Assembly: GCF_000764305.2 (NCBI RefSeq)
Contig: NW_025931491.1
Coordinates: 1-64,000, forward strand
From: Hyalella azteca
Taxonomy: Eukaryota; Arthropoda; Malacostraca; Amphipoda; Hyalellidae
DNA: 64,000 bases
Direction of reading: 5' to 3'
Shown: positions 1 through 11,047 of the stretch, piece by piece
How positions within the stretch are numbered: the first letter of the stretch is position 1
How the letters are laid out: each line of letters begins with the position of its first letter
Translations under genes and position numbers: made by a program
The notes under the pieces: generated by a model
The model's input: the letters and a program-made list of their open reading frames with translations, nothing else
The model's database searches: none
Told to the model about the DNA's origin: nothing

Positions 1-660
1 ATGTATGGGGCATGAACTACGCAATGACATTAAATTTTTATATAGGAGAGATCCTTTTTTACCATGAAGAAAATAACGACTGTACTAGAATTAGGAGCAA
101 AACGAAGTACAAAAGTTATTTTCATTTCTCCTTCCATTATAACAATACTCTGCCTCTGAATTTATGGACAGAACCTCAGCGAACAAATATTTTGATGTCT
201 ATTTTTTCCTGAGTTAGCTCCATCGCCTGGGCGCTAGTGGAGGGTCTCCACGCACTGCAACATTACCGCAATATATACGTTCTTCCTGCGACTTATTAGT
301 CAGGGTTTAGTTGTTCCCGACGTTGCATTTTTAAGGGCTAGAATAAAGAGTATAAAAACGACGTACAAACTAGAATTGTTGAAGGTGATCCCTCGATCCA
401 TTTTCACAGACCTCACTCGACGGCTGCTAACGACGCACTGGCGGGCGCGAACGAGATGATAGCGGCACCTTATACTGTCCTCGTGTGCAGGCTTACTTGC
501 CGGTTAGTCACCAAGTGAGCGACACTAGCCAGATCTACTAGCCGTCTGCACTATCCCCGTGTACAAGCACCTTTACCTTGTACAAGTTCATCAGCAAATC
601 ACAGAGAGCAATAACTATCGAACAACTGCTCTAATGGACAGCTGTCGAACAAGAAATAAT
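1..660. repeat. Left part of segmental duplication A
   Basis: No gene is visible. Bases 1 to about 290 recur in direct orientation at 30868-31160 and inverted near 60650-60810; the rest (about 290-660) recurs inverted at 60271-60650. The direct copy stops matching at about 31158, where block Q begins, so that point is a rearrangement breakpoint. Short frames in the segment are not preserved between copies in a way that suggests selection. The matches are seen directly; identity levels were not computed. Confidence 0.8.
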
Positions 661-714
661 TTAACACGTTTCCTGCGACGGCTCTTTTGCTGCTACGCAC
701 GACACCTGCGATGT

Positions 715-773
715 GACCCACCGGTGGGTCCCAGTCTTCTTTCCATTGTTGCGATGTGACCCACCGGTGGGTC
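715..773. repeat. Two palindromic sites in the left end of the piggyBac element
   Basis: The perfect 16-bp palindrome GACCCACCGGTGGGTC occurs at 715-730 and 758-773, both preceded by the same GCGATGT-like context. They lie 50 and 93 bp in from the element tip. Repeated palindromes near a transposon end are good candidates for transposase or host-factor binding sites; that role is inferred. Confidence 0.9.
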
Positions 774-989
774 CCACTTTAATTTTTTCTTTCTTTTATA
801 ATTTGCAAAAAAATATAAGTCTATATTGACTACGCGTTATATATGTGTCCTAGTATTACTATATAAAGGTTAAATTAAAGAAAGATATGTAAGAACGAAG
901 GTTTATCGAACTTCTAATTCATGAAAATTTCATTTTATTCAAAATATGCAGAATAAAAATATAATCACATTTGTTAGTGAATAAATATT

Positions 990-1601
990 TTACTTTTCAT
1001 GTTTCATATTGAAACATGGTAGGCAGAGATAAGGCGAACCATCACATGAGTCACACAATGTAGAAACTTTTCGAGATTTGGTTTTAGCCGCTTTGGAACC
1101 TTCGTTTTCGGATATTTCATAGCAGCCGCGGCACCTTTTTCTTGTTTTCCTTTTGGGCCCTTCAGCTTCCTGAAGATGATGTCTAGATGTTTCAGAAATT
1201 TTCAGGGAAGATTTTCCAGGCTTTATTTTCTCCTCCCTAACGCCACAAGTATAGTACAGTACAATGGATTCCTTGAATGCTCTGATTGTAATTTTCTTTT
1301 ATGAGTATTATTTATTGTACAGTACCCACGCATTCACAATAGAAGGTCCAGTAATTAATTCTAAGGCAACTTTTTTGTACCATTTCCTCGACTTCTTTAG
1401 AGGAGAATAATATGAGGACATTTGGTCTGACACGTCAACCCCTTTTTCGCAAGCATTGTAGTCTAACACACTTTGAGGCTTTTTGATAGGTAAACCAGCC
1501 CTTGTGATTCTACCTGTATCTACCAAAGTGTCATCATGTTCTGGAACTGTTGATAAAGTTACAACATTTCTTTTATCCCTCCAGTTGTCCCAACAAACAA
1601 C
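990..1601 (-). pseudogene. piggyBac transposase, C-terminal fragment (pseudogene)
   Basis: Read on the minus strand from 1601, the frame gives a piggyBac-type C-terminus: WDNWRDKRNVVTLST, then KKPQSVLDYNACEKGVDVSDQ, then PLKKSRKWYKKVALELI. It ends in a cysteine-rich zinc-binding tail, CRGCYE...LCDSCDGSPYLCLPCF, with a stop at 990-992. The Cys pattern matches the C-terminal cross-brace zinc finger of PGBD-type transposases, which binds the element ends. The frame has two stops, at 1308-1310 and 1299-1301, and no N-terminus or first catalytic aspartates. Only roughly 190 to 200 codons remain of a protein that is usually 550-600 residues. An in-frame stop at 1602-1604 closes it upstream. It is a dead fragment inside a non-autonomous element; similarity was judged by eye. 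Confidence 0.93.
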
Positions 1602-1642
1602 TTATGCATCGTGAATTCAACATATACAATTTTTTAACATGG

Positions 1643-1893
1643 GACCCACCGGTGGGTCCCATCGCATTACAACAAAAACATTATCGTCAGATGCGATGGG
1701 ACCCACCCGTGGGTCACTGTTTTTCTTACCTAATCAAGCTGTAACATATGAGAACAAAACTCTGACAACCTCACTCCGTGCTATCTCAGATGCAACTGAA
1801 GTTATCGTACATATACCACCGTCGCAACAGGAGAATAGCGTCGGTATTGGCCGTCGCCGTACACGTAACACAGTGGTGACCCACCGGTGGGTC
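1643..1893. repeat. Three palindromic sites in the right half of the piggyBac element
   Basis: The same 16-bp palindrome occurs at 1643-1658 and 1878-1893, and with one central mismatch (CCCG for CCGG) at 1700-1715. The outermost copy ends 17 bp from the right tip. With the two left copies this makes five sites, all inside the element and outside the transposase fragment. Confidence 0.9.
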
Positions 1894-1914
1894 ACATCGC
1901 AGGAAACGTGTTAA

Positions 1915-3090
1915 AACGAATTAAATAACAAATTGTAGCAAATTAAATGTTCAGAGCACCTACTGCTCGTCAACATCACCCTGACGTTGGGGCTTGTATG
2001 TGGTGCACGAAGTAACAGGTAACATCACATATGAACGTTCATGATAAATGCAGTTCTAATTAAGGTACCCAACCCTTTAGTGTTTTTATACGCATGTTCG
2101 CGGTTGCAACGGTTAGAAGGCTTCATTCCATCATATAATACTGTACTTTAAGACGTATAATAAATTATTATCCTGTTGCAATCTTCCGTCTCGAGTTGCC
2201 TCCTGCAACTGATTTCTCTCAAGTGTCCTGTTAACCTCCTTTCTATTGCGTCTCTAAACTAATTTTTCATGTATCTAATTGTATTGATACTAAGCGTTCA
2301 ACATATGTCGTGTCGTCAAGTATTTGTACCAGTGACCGGGCATATTCTGGGAGCGAATTTATTATATTATAGGATTTTTCTTATCAGCCGTGCCATTTTC
2401 GTGCACCTACGTCTTCATAATTCATTGGAAGTCCCTCGCTTTTAACTTTACTAAATAAATTTTCGATTGCCTATCGCCATTCAGCTTCAGCGAACGGCCC
2501 TTAGCCAAACGTTTCATAGGCTCATAGCATCCATTTGAATACATCTCAATAAATCATAATTGAATTAATATCTGACTTTATTTTGTCCGATTGCGTGAGT
2601 CATTCATCCTCACGATAGACAGACTGGAGTGTCATGTAAGAGGACAGCGCCAATTATACACTTTTCTAATTAATTTACTTTTTTCTTCCCCTTGAAGCGT
2701 GCATGGGAAATTGAGAACAAGTTACGGTAAATCGAAGCATTGACGAAGTTAAGTAAACAATCTAATATAATTTCCATCCTGGCAACAATCACACTCAGAT
2801 GATTGAATGTGTTATATTGTGCAAGTAGCGAAAGTTTTAACCAAGCACGAGCTGAGTCGCGATGACCCATACAGAGGCGGCAGAAAGAAGGCATCGCTAT
2901 TACGACAAAGTCTCTCTCATTCTTCTGAGTGTTCGGTTACACAGATCCTGCTGAGTGAGTCCAGGAGTTCAGAACATGTAAAAAACCTTGCTAGAATATG
3001 TGTACACTGAATAAAATATGACTCTACGGATAACACTACAGCATATGAACAAATATTACAAGACACAAACATGCACGTCTTGCTAGGGTA
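1915..3090. repeat. Right part of segmental duplication A
   Basis: This stretch matches 59405-60266 in inverted orientation. The two copies differ by an indel: the left copy has about 306 extra bases at 2159-2464 that are missing at about 60040 in the right copy. The match ends where the TATTA microsatellite starts on the left. The frame at 2670-2894 (minus) recurs at 59625-59825, but I recognise no protein in it and the preserved reading may only reflect recent duplication. Confidence 0.82.
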
Positions 3091-3145
3091 TATTATATTA
3101 TATTATATTATATTATATTATATTATATTACATCGTATTATATTA
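3088..3145. repeat. TATTA pentanucleotide microsatellite
   Basis: About ten tandem TATTA units, slightly degenerate at the right edge. The array marks the point where homology with the inverted copy at 59.4 kb stops. Confidence 0.9.
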
Positions 3146-3169
3146 TTATTTTGCCAACGTATCATAACG

Positions 3170-3610
3170 GGACGCCTCGCTTTAGGCATTACTGGCTCCA
3201 TTCAAGTGAGATCAGAGCTGCCGCCCGTCCGGCCAGTCTCTGCACTCGTGACTGTTGCCTGTACAACATCTCCGTAAGCTAGCCCTGCAACATTACCTCC
3301 TATAATATTTTCTTCCTACGGACGAGATCTAGTGATAGTGCAAGCTTTCTCTATAAAATGATTAGTTTAGCGTGCCAAGACTTGTTTCAGATTACTGAAG
3401 CTTGTTCGTAACGTCGCTGCACTCGTGACCGGCGCTCTGCCAAAACTTCGCTGCTTCGTCGCTCATTTCGTGATGGCAGACACGCCACCCGGGGAGTCTG
3501 TGAGCTTCTGTTCTCGCCATACCTTGGGTACCCTGGGGACTCATCCCCACAGCAGGTCTCGTCAGCCTTGCTGCACTTCCCACCCAATAAGTCATTGTCA
3601 CCAATATATC
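3170..3610 (-). repeat. GC-rich dispersed block S, copy 1
   Basis: This GC-rich block recurs in opposite orientation at 36256-36680 (near full length) and 59120-59265 (truncated). On the minus strand two overlapping frames stay open in both full copies: 3392-3604, encoding a frame that starts MVTMTYW and ends TNKLQ, and 3387-3623. I do not recognise either product. Overlapping open frames in GC-rich DNA set in AT-rich surroundings arise easily by chance. It may be a short interspersed element or a fragment of a larger one; I see no target duplication or terminal inverted repeat. Confidence 0.7.
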
Positions 3611-3724
3611 TTATGTTATGCACAGAGGCGAATTGATGAAATATTGGTATTTATGTCGTCTAACGCACTAGTTTCTTCATTTAGCGACAAAAACAGAAAA
3701 ACAGAATATTTAAATATATTATCC

Positions 3725-6180
3725 TAAATTCTGCACGTGGCTCGCAGGACTCTGCTTTAGTGAAAGCAAATTGAGACAGTTTCGAGGCAGAATTTATCGC
3801 TTTTTATGATGATATCGAAAACTGATATAGCATTAACTAAGCTATTATAATTATCACTCCACTCTGCCTGCATGAAAATCTACGAGTGAGTGACTCTACT
3901 TAGTAAAACAGCGAATTAGTTTACAATTAGTTAATTTTCCTGGATAAAACAAATTAAATACAACACAAACACATATATAATAAATTCTCTTGCTATATTT
4001 ACTTTTATTTTCTTCATTGTTCTGGCTGAGAACGCCATTCCAATGGACCCGCTTTCTTAAGTAATGGAATGAAGCGTTTTCATCATATCTAAAGGTGGTG
4101 ATAATACTATTAATAATGCGAAAAGCCTTAAGTCCTGTCATTTAAGGTATATAAGACTAATTCGTAAGAAGAGCTATTCACTTTTCGACTAAAGAAACTC
4201 GAACGACGGTTATACCGTCACTGGGCATAGAATCAATGTGCTTTTTGGACCGAGTTTTTCCAAACGTCAACGCGTCGGTAATTCGCCGCTGATCTTCTAA
4301 TCAATCTATGATATATCTTACCAATGTTTAAGTATATTACTTTAGGTTCATTATACTTTATATAATAGAATAAATTTGATTTGTTGTCCTAATATTTTTA
4401 AAGTATTTATTAACGTTTCTTCTATCTTGTCGTCGCATCATCACAGCCGCCTGTCTCAGCAACAGACGAAACTCAACGGACATCAAAGCAGATATTTCCT
4501 CGATGCGGTTATGCTCGTTAGGGAAAAAGTGCTGCGGCAGACGTGAAAAAATTTATGTAAATTGGACGCTGTTTGATTTTAAATGAGTATTTCGTATGTG
4601 AAAGCTCTGATGATACTTTATTAAGTTATCAACATTGACCCAATGGATCAATGTTGTTGATGATCATATATAATACAGTGACCAACTATCATATAGTGTT
4701 GATGATGTTTCATCACGTCTGTTGATTCAAACTTTAATACTTCTTGACCACAACGAGCCTGTTTTAATAGAATTTGCACCAAGATTTGTGGTTTTTAGCC
4801 TCTTCACATCTCGACTACACTAGTTTTATTTTCCGGGAATACCGCAGGAGAATACCGGGAATACCGTTCCACTCATTTTTGCTATTTTTCCACAAACTTC
4901 AGGGGTATTTGTTTTCAAGTCTTTGGAATTACGTTTCAAACGTATCTCGTGTGGGTTGGTGTGTGAGTACAAATGTACTAGATTATAATATAATCTGATA
5001 AATGAACACTAGGATCTTCAAGTTTAATTGGGTCACTTCTGCATTGATAATTCCTATTGTGGGTGTTCAGGTGTCATGCAGAGGAATAATGCATGAAAAT
5101 ATTTTTTTACTTCCAAGAATATTTAATGTTTAAAATATGCTGCGATTAAATGTAATGCGAACGCTTTCATTCTGTGATTGGAGCGTGTGACGAGGTCGAA
5201 TAGTAGAAACGATAATCTCTGGGATTCTATAAAACTCGATTGTTGTTGAATTAGTCATGATGCATGTAGTTAAAATGCATAAATATTCTGCGCAATCAGG
5301 TTGCGAGTAGACCAATTACTACTGCTATTTATTTCATATAAATGTTAAGCATGTATGACTGATTTATTAACCGACTTCCTAGGGCGTTAGCAATATGTAC
5401 AAGTCGGTCTCTATGCGACCTTTTCTCTCTCAAATGTTGTTGCAGGATTGTAATCATGTGGCACCAATTTCCTTAATCATAGAATTTTTTAGATAATGAA
5501 ATTTATATTTTTAAAGCGGTCAGATATATGTGGAAAGTGACGACGGTAAGTACACTATATCCTTTACTCGAGCGGTATGCACCGAGGACTTAAATCTAAC
5601 GAAGTTAGCCTGCATAAATTAGGTTCTTCGCATGTTTTCAGTTCGATGCTATGATCGACAAGACTCGTAGAAATTTAGTATTATCATAGCTTTTTATTAA
5701 TTTTGGAAAATAAATTTTGTAGCTCTCTTAGAGCATTAAAAATGGTGCTTGATCTAAGGCAAAGTGTCGTAAGTCTATTACGTCACTATGCATTTTCTCC
5801 TCAATCTTGAGAAAGTACACAACAATATACTACATTACTGCACATCGACCGGAATAGTGATGTACCCGCTAGAAAGTTAATAGGCGTCAGGATTCTAGAT
5901 TCTTCATACATATATTGCTTTCGCCGAAAAAATTTTCGTTCGACGGGAACCTCCATTGTCGGTTGCCAGTAATGTCTCTTCTAAGAAAAACATCCGCCAC
6001 TGGCCAGGTGATTAGAATACAATTGACTGCGCATTTTGAATTACTTTGATGCGGAATTAGATGTTGCGACGTCTCACGTCCTTGAATATTAATATTATTA
6101 ATATCATTTTTATCATACCTAATTATTTTGTTATTATTAGTATTGTTCTTATTGTTATAAGTACTTCGCTAGTATCTCTA
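3725..6180 (+). repeat. Composite repeat R, copy 1 (plus), near complete
   Basis: This is the reference copy of the main repeat family. In order it carries r0 (3725-4430), r1 (about 4440-4610), r2 (about 4705-4800), r3 (about 4900-5080), r4 (about 5250-5420), r5 (about 5480-5640) and r6 (about 5835-6075). It ends in a degenerate ATT-type tract (6085-6170). Each module recurs in the same order in other copies on both strands. No transposase, reverse transcriptase or other coding domain is visible in R itself. This copy lacks both the SINE seen at 15245 and the LINE 3' end seen at 13537, so it preserves their empty sites. It is probably a long non-autonomous element or an amplified genomic segment. 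Confidence 0.8.
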
Positions 6181-6245
6181 GATTCTTCGGCGCTTACCCC
6201 ACTGAGCTTGTATTTCCTGAGTGGGTAATGACTGGCGCTTACCTG
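6181..6245 (-). repeat. Piece of 46-bp minisatellite (block M), minus orientation
   Basis: The sequence reads as the reverse complement of the 46-bp unit seen in tandem at 48600-48745 and 11757-11850 (core: AAGCTCTGTGGGGTAAGCGC). It directly follows the ATT tract of R copy 1. The same order occurs at 43.5 and 48.6 kb, so it may be part of the R composite. Confidence 0.72.
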
Positions 6246-6490
6246 AGAAGCAAGTATTAGGTTTGAAAGTTGCATGTTAGTAGTTCGCACGTAGATATGT
6301 AATTCGGTTATGCATAGCAGAAGACCTGAGATAAGTTGGAGACCTCGCACATGAGAAGATTGCCGTGTTACACGTGATATTTTTCTCAGACCACAGCTTA
6401 TTGTATATTTTGAAATATTTTGTGTTTCTTTGAAGCCTTGTTTCATAAATACTTGTTCATAAGGGTTGTTTGGGCGCGTATTCACTATGC
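6246..6490 (-). repeat. Dispersed block P, copy 1 (minus)
   Basis: This 245-bp block recurs at 11231-11475 (plus) and 39027-39237 (plus), and in diverged form near 30240-30490. The frame translated from it is partly preserved between copies, but I recognise no domain. It joins block X through the point where the other copy carries a hAT element. Confidence 0.78.
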
Positions 6491-6494
6491 CTAT

Positions 6495-6502
6495 AGTGTT
6501 GG
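6495..6502 (-). other. Empty (pre-integration) site of the hAT element
   Basis: Read on the minus strand, this octamer is CCAACACT. The copy at 38.1-39.0 kb has CCTACACT on both sides of a 905-bp insertion. Flanks on both sides match (6445-6494 with 39016-39060; 6503-6556 with 38041-38094). One base differs, so the two sites have diverged a little since duplication. Confidence 0.9.
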
Positions 6503-6514
6503 GATATTACCTGA

Positions 6515-8460
6515 ATTTTAAAATTGATTTTTATATACAGAACCATGAGGCGCTGTGGAAGGGGGAGTGTCGCTTTGGACCAAAACTTTTAATTTGATTT
6601 TCAGATGCTACATGTAAATTTAAGTTTCTTTATTACTAACGTGACGAGGATTCTTGGAGCCTTCGTGCTCCACCCGTGCTCCTTCACGTCGCTATTTGAG
6701 GCAATTTGACCTATAAATTTTGCTGAGTGTGATTGTTGCCAGGATGGAAGTGATGACAAATAGCGACAATTAACAGCACGAGGCGACACCGGCTCTTTTG
6801 TCGGGAGAAACTGGGTAGGATGACCCACACAGAGGCAACAAGTGAATAGCTTTTTGGACAAAGTCTCGATCATATTCGGTGTCGCTAGGTGCATGCACGA
6901 CAATTACGTCAAGGAATAAATAACTTAATGCAAAATATAATATCTTATCTTGTTAACAACATCGATGTGCTAATTAATCAGCTCATTTGTGCACAAAATT
7001 GGTGGTGCACGGCTGCGCTTCCTTTTTTTCTTTTGAGTCCAAAATTTATAAATATTTTTATTGTATTCGTGTTCTAGATTTATCGAACTGACGATGAAGC
7101 TGCTTTCCGAAATGTTTTCAATAGAGATATGCTGCATTTTTGTGGTTTTCTTCGCTTCTAATAATTCTACTTCATTAATTAACAGCGCATACCCATTTAT
7201 TTTCTGATATACCCCACACCGCATGAACGGCATTGGGATCCAAAATTTTAGAAACTTTACATAAAATTCTATCATGTACAATATATACTATTCGTGATTG
7301 ATTATTATACCTATCTACTGAACACTTTAGTAGTGGTTGGAGCAGGACGAAGTTGCATTCCTAATTAAATATTATATTTCCATAACTGTTAAATATTTCA
7401 ATAATCACCCGAGCTCTCAAGATCAGGCTCATATATTACATGAATAATCTAAGTAGTTTCATGAATAATTATACGAATTGCGTAGCAGGCACTGAGGACA
7501 TAACCACATTGTATAACAGGGAATTAAAGTGAGTCACGTGTCAGCTAAGCGCAATATTGCCTCCTAGTGGCCCCTAATTCACCATTGTCATAATGCCATT
7601 GCCGTGAATGTCTTATTGTGGACTATTAAAAAATTTACAATATCAATCTACCGTTTTAAAGCTGAATGTACGTCGGTGACCTCCTCTTCCCGTTCAGCAG
7701 CACCTGTGGAGCTCAGTTGAAACTCAGTTTCTTTACATTTCAAACCGTTGAATGCATTTACGTGTTCTCTAATGGCCTCTCCACCTCCCAAGGCCTTCGC
7801 TTTGAAAAGCAATACCTCAAACCAAAATATGTGATCAAAATGAAATAATTTGAAGGAAAATAATGATTTTTATGGAAACAATGACGCTATGAATAATCAC
7901 CTAGTCCAGTTCGCTTCAGATTATGATGATTTCCCTCAGACATGGCTGGATCAAGATCGTGCAATATATTTCAGTCCCTCCTCTAATTATTTCTCCTCGA
8001 TAAAAACTTATTTTCGAAGGGGAGACTGCGCTGCGAGGTGGTCGACTTGCAAGTCGTATAAGCAGGAGGAAATGTCTCGTTGGAGTTCGAAGGAGAAAAA
8101 TTGACGAATGGACGACCTTGGAAAGTGTACTGATTTCCTGATATTCAAAGTTTATTGAATTATAAACCATCAATAATAAACGCTCACGTGTGTTCTTTAA
8201 TAGTTTCTTTGCAAATTTAAGTGCTAACAACTTCACTATAGAATTGCATCAGCTGTGCTAGCAACAGCGCTGCACACCATATCAGTGCTCTCTACAGCAG
8301 TGCAGAATAAAGCTGTGCGCATCGCCTGCGTTTGAAAAATTATGTACGTGATCGTACAGGGTTGCACGCTAGAGGCCAGCATTGTACAATACCGTCATAA
8401 TTAACATATTCTTCTTGTGCACAAGCCTGCTGCTACTGAGTATCTTAACCTTGAACTTAT
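6515..8460 (+). repeat. Dispersed block X, copy 1
   Basis: This block recurs inverted at 36768-38090 and, for its right part (about 7300-8460), direct at 39600-40860. Frames at 6601-6903 (minus) and 37692-37994 (plus) translate to nearly the same 100-residue string (starting MSCMHLATPNMIETL, with LPSWQQSHSAKF inside). I recognise no domain, and the duplication looks recent enough to preserve an accidental frame. A Penelope-derived stretch interrupts this copy near 6990-7170; the other copies have unrelated sequence there. Confidence 0.78.
7070..7145 (+). mobile_element. Penelope-like element 3' end remnant with hammerhead-like core
   Basis: The sequence around CTGACGA (7089-7095), a short GAAG/CTTTC stem and GAAATGTT closely resembles the end of the Penelope-like fragment at 55505-55570. 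The outer GAA/TTC pair that would start stem I is kept. Penelope-like elements are known to carry hammerhead ribozymes with very short stem III. Here the A-C/G-U core step is replaced by a wobble pair, so activity is doubtful. No protein-coding part of the element remains. Confidence 0.5.
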
Positions 8461-9180
8461 GTGCCTAAAGCCATAGGCACCGTACGCCAGTATAGTCTTC
8501 ACAGAGACAACACCCCAGCAAGCGTCTTGCAGGGTAATGTAGGCCTAAATTATATCATATTTTTAAATTATATCATATATAAAGTGAGCCGCCAAGCATC
8601 AACGATGTCCGGCGTTCAGGTTTCATTTCCTCAACTACATTGAAATTTTCCTGCGCGTTTCGTTACAAAAATATTCGCTTAATCTGAGGGTGTTATTCCT
8701 TCCATCAACTCCATTTGTGGTAGGACCCGTTAGTTCCACTGCTGATTGTGCGAGGATCTGTTCGTTCAATTGTTAAGTTAGAGAACGTTGTACATTCAAT
8801 CACTTCTCTGCGATAGGAAATGATCTGACGATCTATAGTAATAGTATATTAATTTATTAACACTATGACTTATTAGTCGATCCGGTATTAGTGGCATAGG
8901 GGAGAATGGAAGCATTATAATTTACTTGAGTCACCGAAGTATTACATTATTCAAGTTACTCATGAGAGATTACAAATATCAGAAAATTTTCTACACATGA
9001 AAGGAGTTCACACGATGAAAAATAATAATACAATAAAAATATCATATTAACTGATTGGTTTTCGTAAAGGGTCAAATGCATTTCAATATATTTTTTCTGC
9101 GAAAAGTAAATTATAATATAAAGATTTGCAAGCAGCCGCACCTGCGTCATGGACTTTAAAGACATTATGCTCAGGCTAAT
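8461..9180. other. Unassigned AT-rich spacer between blocks X and Q
   Basis: I find no gene, RNA gene or terminal repeat. The first few dozen bases still match the spacer after X at 40860; beyond that the two diverge completely, so the right border of X lies near 8485. The rest has no match elsewhere in the window that I could see. Confidence 0.5.
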
Positions 9181-9689
9181 ACTTTTTGGAGAGGTTAAGT
9201 CTCCAATTAATGAGGAAGTTCAGTTGGCGGATTGAAACTAAACATTAGGAAATGTGGGTCCCAATAAGACTTTTCAGTTACTTCGTATTGATGAGTTAAT
9301 ATTTAATAATAATCTAGGTCCTAGGGTATTTAAGGCACACAAGTCATTGCCTTTATTTAAGTGGCGGGGAGGGTTATTATATCCATTAATATATAATATA
9401 ATGGATATTTTCAACGGTCCCCACGCTCTACTGTAGCCCACTCCCACCTACGCCTCCACATGAACACTTCGAATCGCGAGACGCTGGCCTCTGCATTTTT
9501 ATGCGAGTTGCCAATCAAGCGGGGATAGAAATGCGGTGATAAATTTGTTCAAATTTACGACATGATGAAGTTGCGAATATCGCCTCAAATTTACCCCCTA
9601 TTAAGGAAAGGAGTGAATCCCGCATGTGTTCCATTTGGTGTGATTGAAAATTTGTATTAGTTATTAGTGCTATATAAATTATTGTTAAA

Positions 9690-10627
9690 TAAAGGGTGGT
9701 CCAACGGGACACAGAAAATTATTCGTGAACTATAGCTTAGTTTCATCTTCTTTCTTTTTTTACAGGGAGTTTCGATCAATTTGTCGTTGGCAAATTCAAG
9801 CATGGATTCAACGATTGAGCAGCGTATTAAAGTGGTTCAAACCTTTTACGAAAATGGGCGGTAAACTCGAAATGCATTTAGAGCAATTCGTGAATGTTTT
9901 GGTCAGTATAATCACCCAAACGAAACCACAATCAGGCGTCATATTCACAAATTTGAACAAACTGGGTCTGTAGGAGATGTGAAAACACATGTGCATGCTC
10001 GTAAAGTTCGTAATGCAGGAAACATTGCTGCTGTTCGCGATAGTGTGGCTGAAGAGCCCTCCATATCGACTCGTCGTCGTGCTAAACAATTGCACATGTC
10101 CCGATCCTCGCTGATCTGTATTTTGCATAGAGACCTGAACTTGCATGCTTAGAAGGTTCAAACGACCCAAGAACTGAACCTACGGACCATTTAAAGCGTC
10201 GTGAATGGTCCGATTGGTGGTTTGAAATAGCAACAGTAAATGCTGAATTTTCGATGAAAATCATCTGCAGTGATGAGGCACATTTCCATCTCAGTGGATT
10301 CGTCGATAAACACAATTGCCGTATTTGGTCGAATGAGAATCCAAGAGTGATTGTCGAAAAACCTCTGCATCCACAAATAGTGACTGTTTGGTGCGGTTTA
10401 TGGGCGGGCGGCGTGATAGGGCCGTACTTTTTGGAAAACGAGACCGTGGTGTGCCTTCGAATGACGGTGTGCCACCGAAGCCGTGGCGAACATTTACCCG
10501 ATTTTGTATTTCACACATAATTGCCATGAACCATACTAACAATGTAAAAAGTAATAATAAAGATTTAACACTTACACTGCGTTATATTCACAATAAATTT
10601 TCTGCGCTAAAAATGGACCACCCTTTA
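9690..10627 (+). mobile_element. Mariner-like (Tc1/mariner superfamily) element, internally deleted
   Basis: The element runs from 9692 to 10625 between TA dinucleotides at 9690-9691 and 10626-10627. Its tips are inverted repeats: AAGGGTGGTCCA at the left and TGGACCACCCTT at the right. TA duplication and a decayed single-frame transposase inside fit the Tc1/mariner superfamily. At 934 bp it is shorter than a usual full element of about 1.3 kb because the last part of the transposase gene is gone. The block Q copy at 19.9 kb lacks it, although its empty site is too diverged to read exactly. Confidence 0.88.
9800..10440 (+). pseudogene. Mariner-like transposase pseudogene
   Basis: Stitched by eye over several frames, the translation shows an N-terminal helix-turn-helix region (STIEQRIKVVQTFYENGR, then NHPNETTIRRHIHKFEQTG). 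A second helix-turn-helix region follows (EPSISTRRRAKQLHMSRSSL). The first catalytic block reads ICSDEAHFHLSGFVDKHNCR, followed by RIWSNENPRVIVEKPLHPQ and VTVWCGLWAGGVIGPYFLEN. The SDEAHF aspartate is the first of the DD(E/D) triad. Frameshifts near 9860 and 10150-10250 break the gene, and the region carrying the last catalytic acidic residue is deleted. The order matches DDE transposases of the Tc1/mariner type; I cannot assign the exact clade. It is non-functional. Confidence 0.88.
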
Positions 10628-11047
10628 GATCAAATAAAACGTAATTCTTATAATAAAGACATGTCTAGGTCTTCGCCGATCATCGTAAATAGACTTATTT
10701 GGTTTACCTCGACTGGCTGTCATATGCCTCACTCAACAAGTAGGTTGTACCACTCTATCTTGTTATGTGAACGTGCACCGACTGATGAACTTTATAGAAT
10801 TAGTCTGAGTCTTCAACGAATGAGTTGGCCGTCGTCAAGCCCATTCGAGTCGGAGGATTCGGAAACGAGAAATACCGTAAATGTATTGAAGGTTGTGACA
10901 GGATAATTGATCTGAACGAGTGCTTGATATTAAGTGCGTTTCTGGGCGTTCTGAGTTCCGGTGCGAAGTCTTACTTCAGATGTGTTCGCTCGAGAGATGA
11001 CCTATTGCATTGGTTCCTAAAGTGGGGGTGGAAAGCTCTGGGTAATT

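Larger units (their letters stand above)
661..1914. mobile_element. piggyBac-family DNA transposon, internally deleted, with TTAA target duplication
   Basis: A complete non-autonomous element of 1246 bp (665-1910) sits between TTAA at 661-664 and TTAA at 1911-1914. Its ends are inverted repeats: CACGTTTCCTGCGA at 665-678 and its reverse complement at 1897-1910. TTAA duplication is the hallmark of piggyBac transposition. The interior holds only the C-terminal third of a transposase on the minus strand plus five copies of a palindrome, GACCCACCGGTGGGTC. The inverted duplicate of the locus at 60.2 kb has a single TTAA at 60267-60270 with both flanks joined exactly. That proves insertion and gives precise borders. 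The element cannot make a full transposase itself. Confidence 0.96.
9181..11047 (+). repeat. Dispersed block Q, copy 1, interrupted by a mariner-like element
   Basis: Block Q matches 19440-20310 (plus) over its whole length apart from the mariner insertion, and 31150-31545 (minus) over its right part. The right part (10630-11047) gives similar translations in all copies (ending ETRNTVNVLKVVTG). I do not recognise a family, and the frame is not consistently open from a start codon. Confidence 0.75.

Noticed and set aside
3387..3623. Overlapping conserved frames in block S as a protein-coding gene
   Set aside because: Two frames are equally open and equally conserved, which is what GC-rich recently duplicated DNA gives without selection.
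10388..10906. The 172-residue frame as a gene
   Set aside because: It starts inside the mariner-like pseudogene in the wrong frame, crosses the element end and runs into block Q; it is a chance fusion frame.
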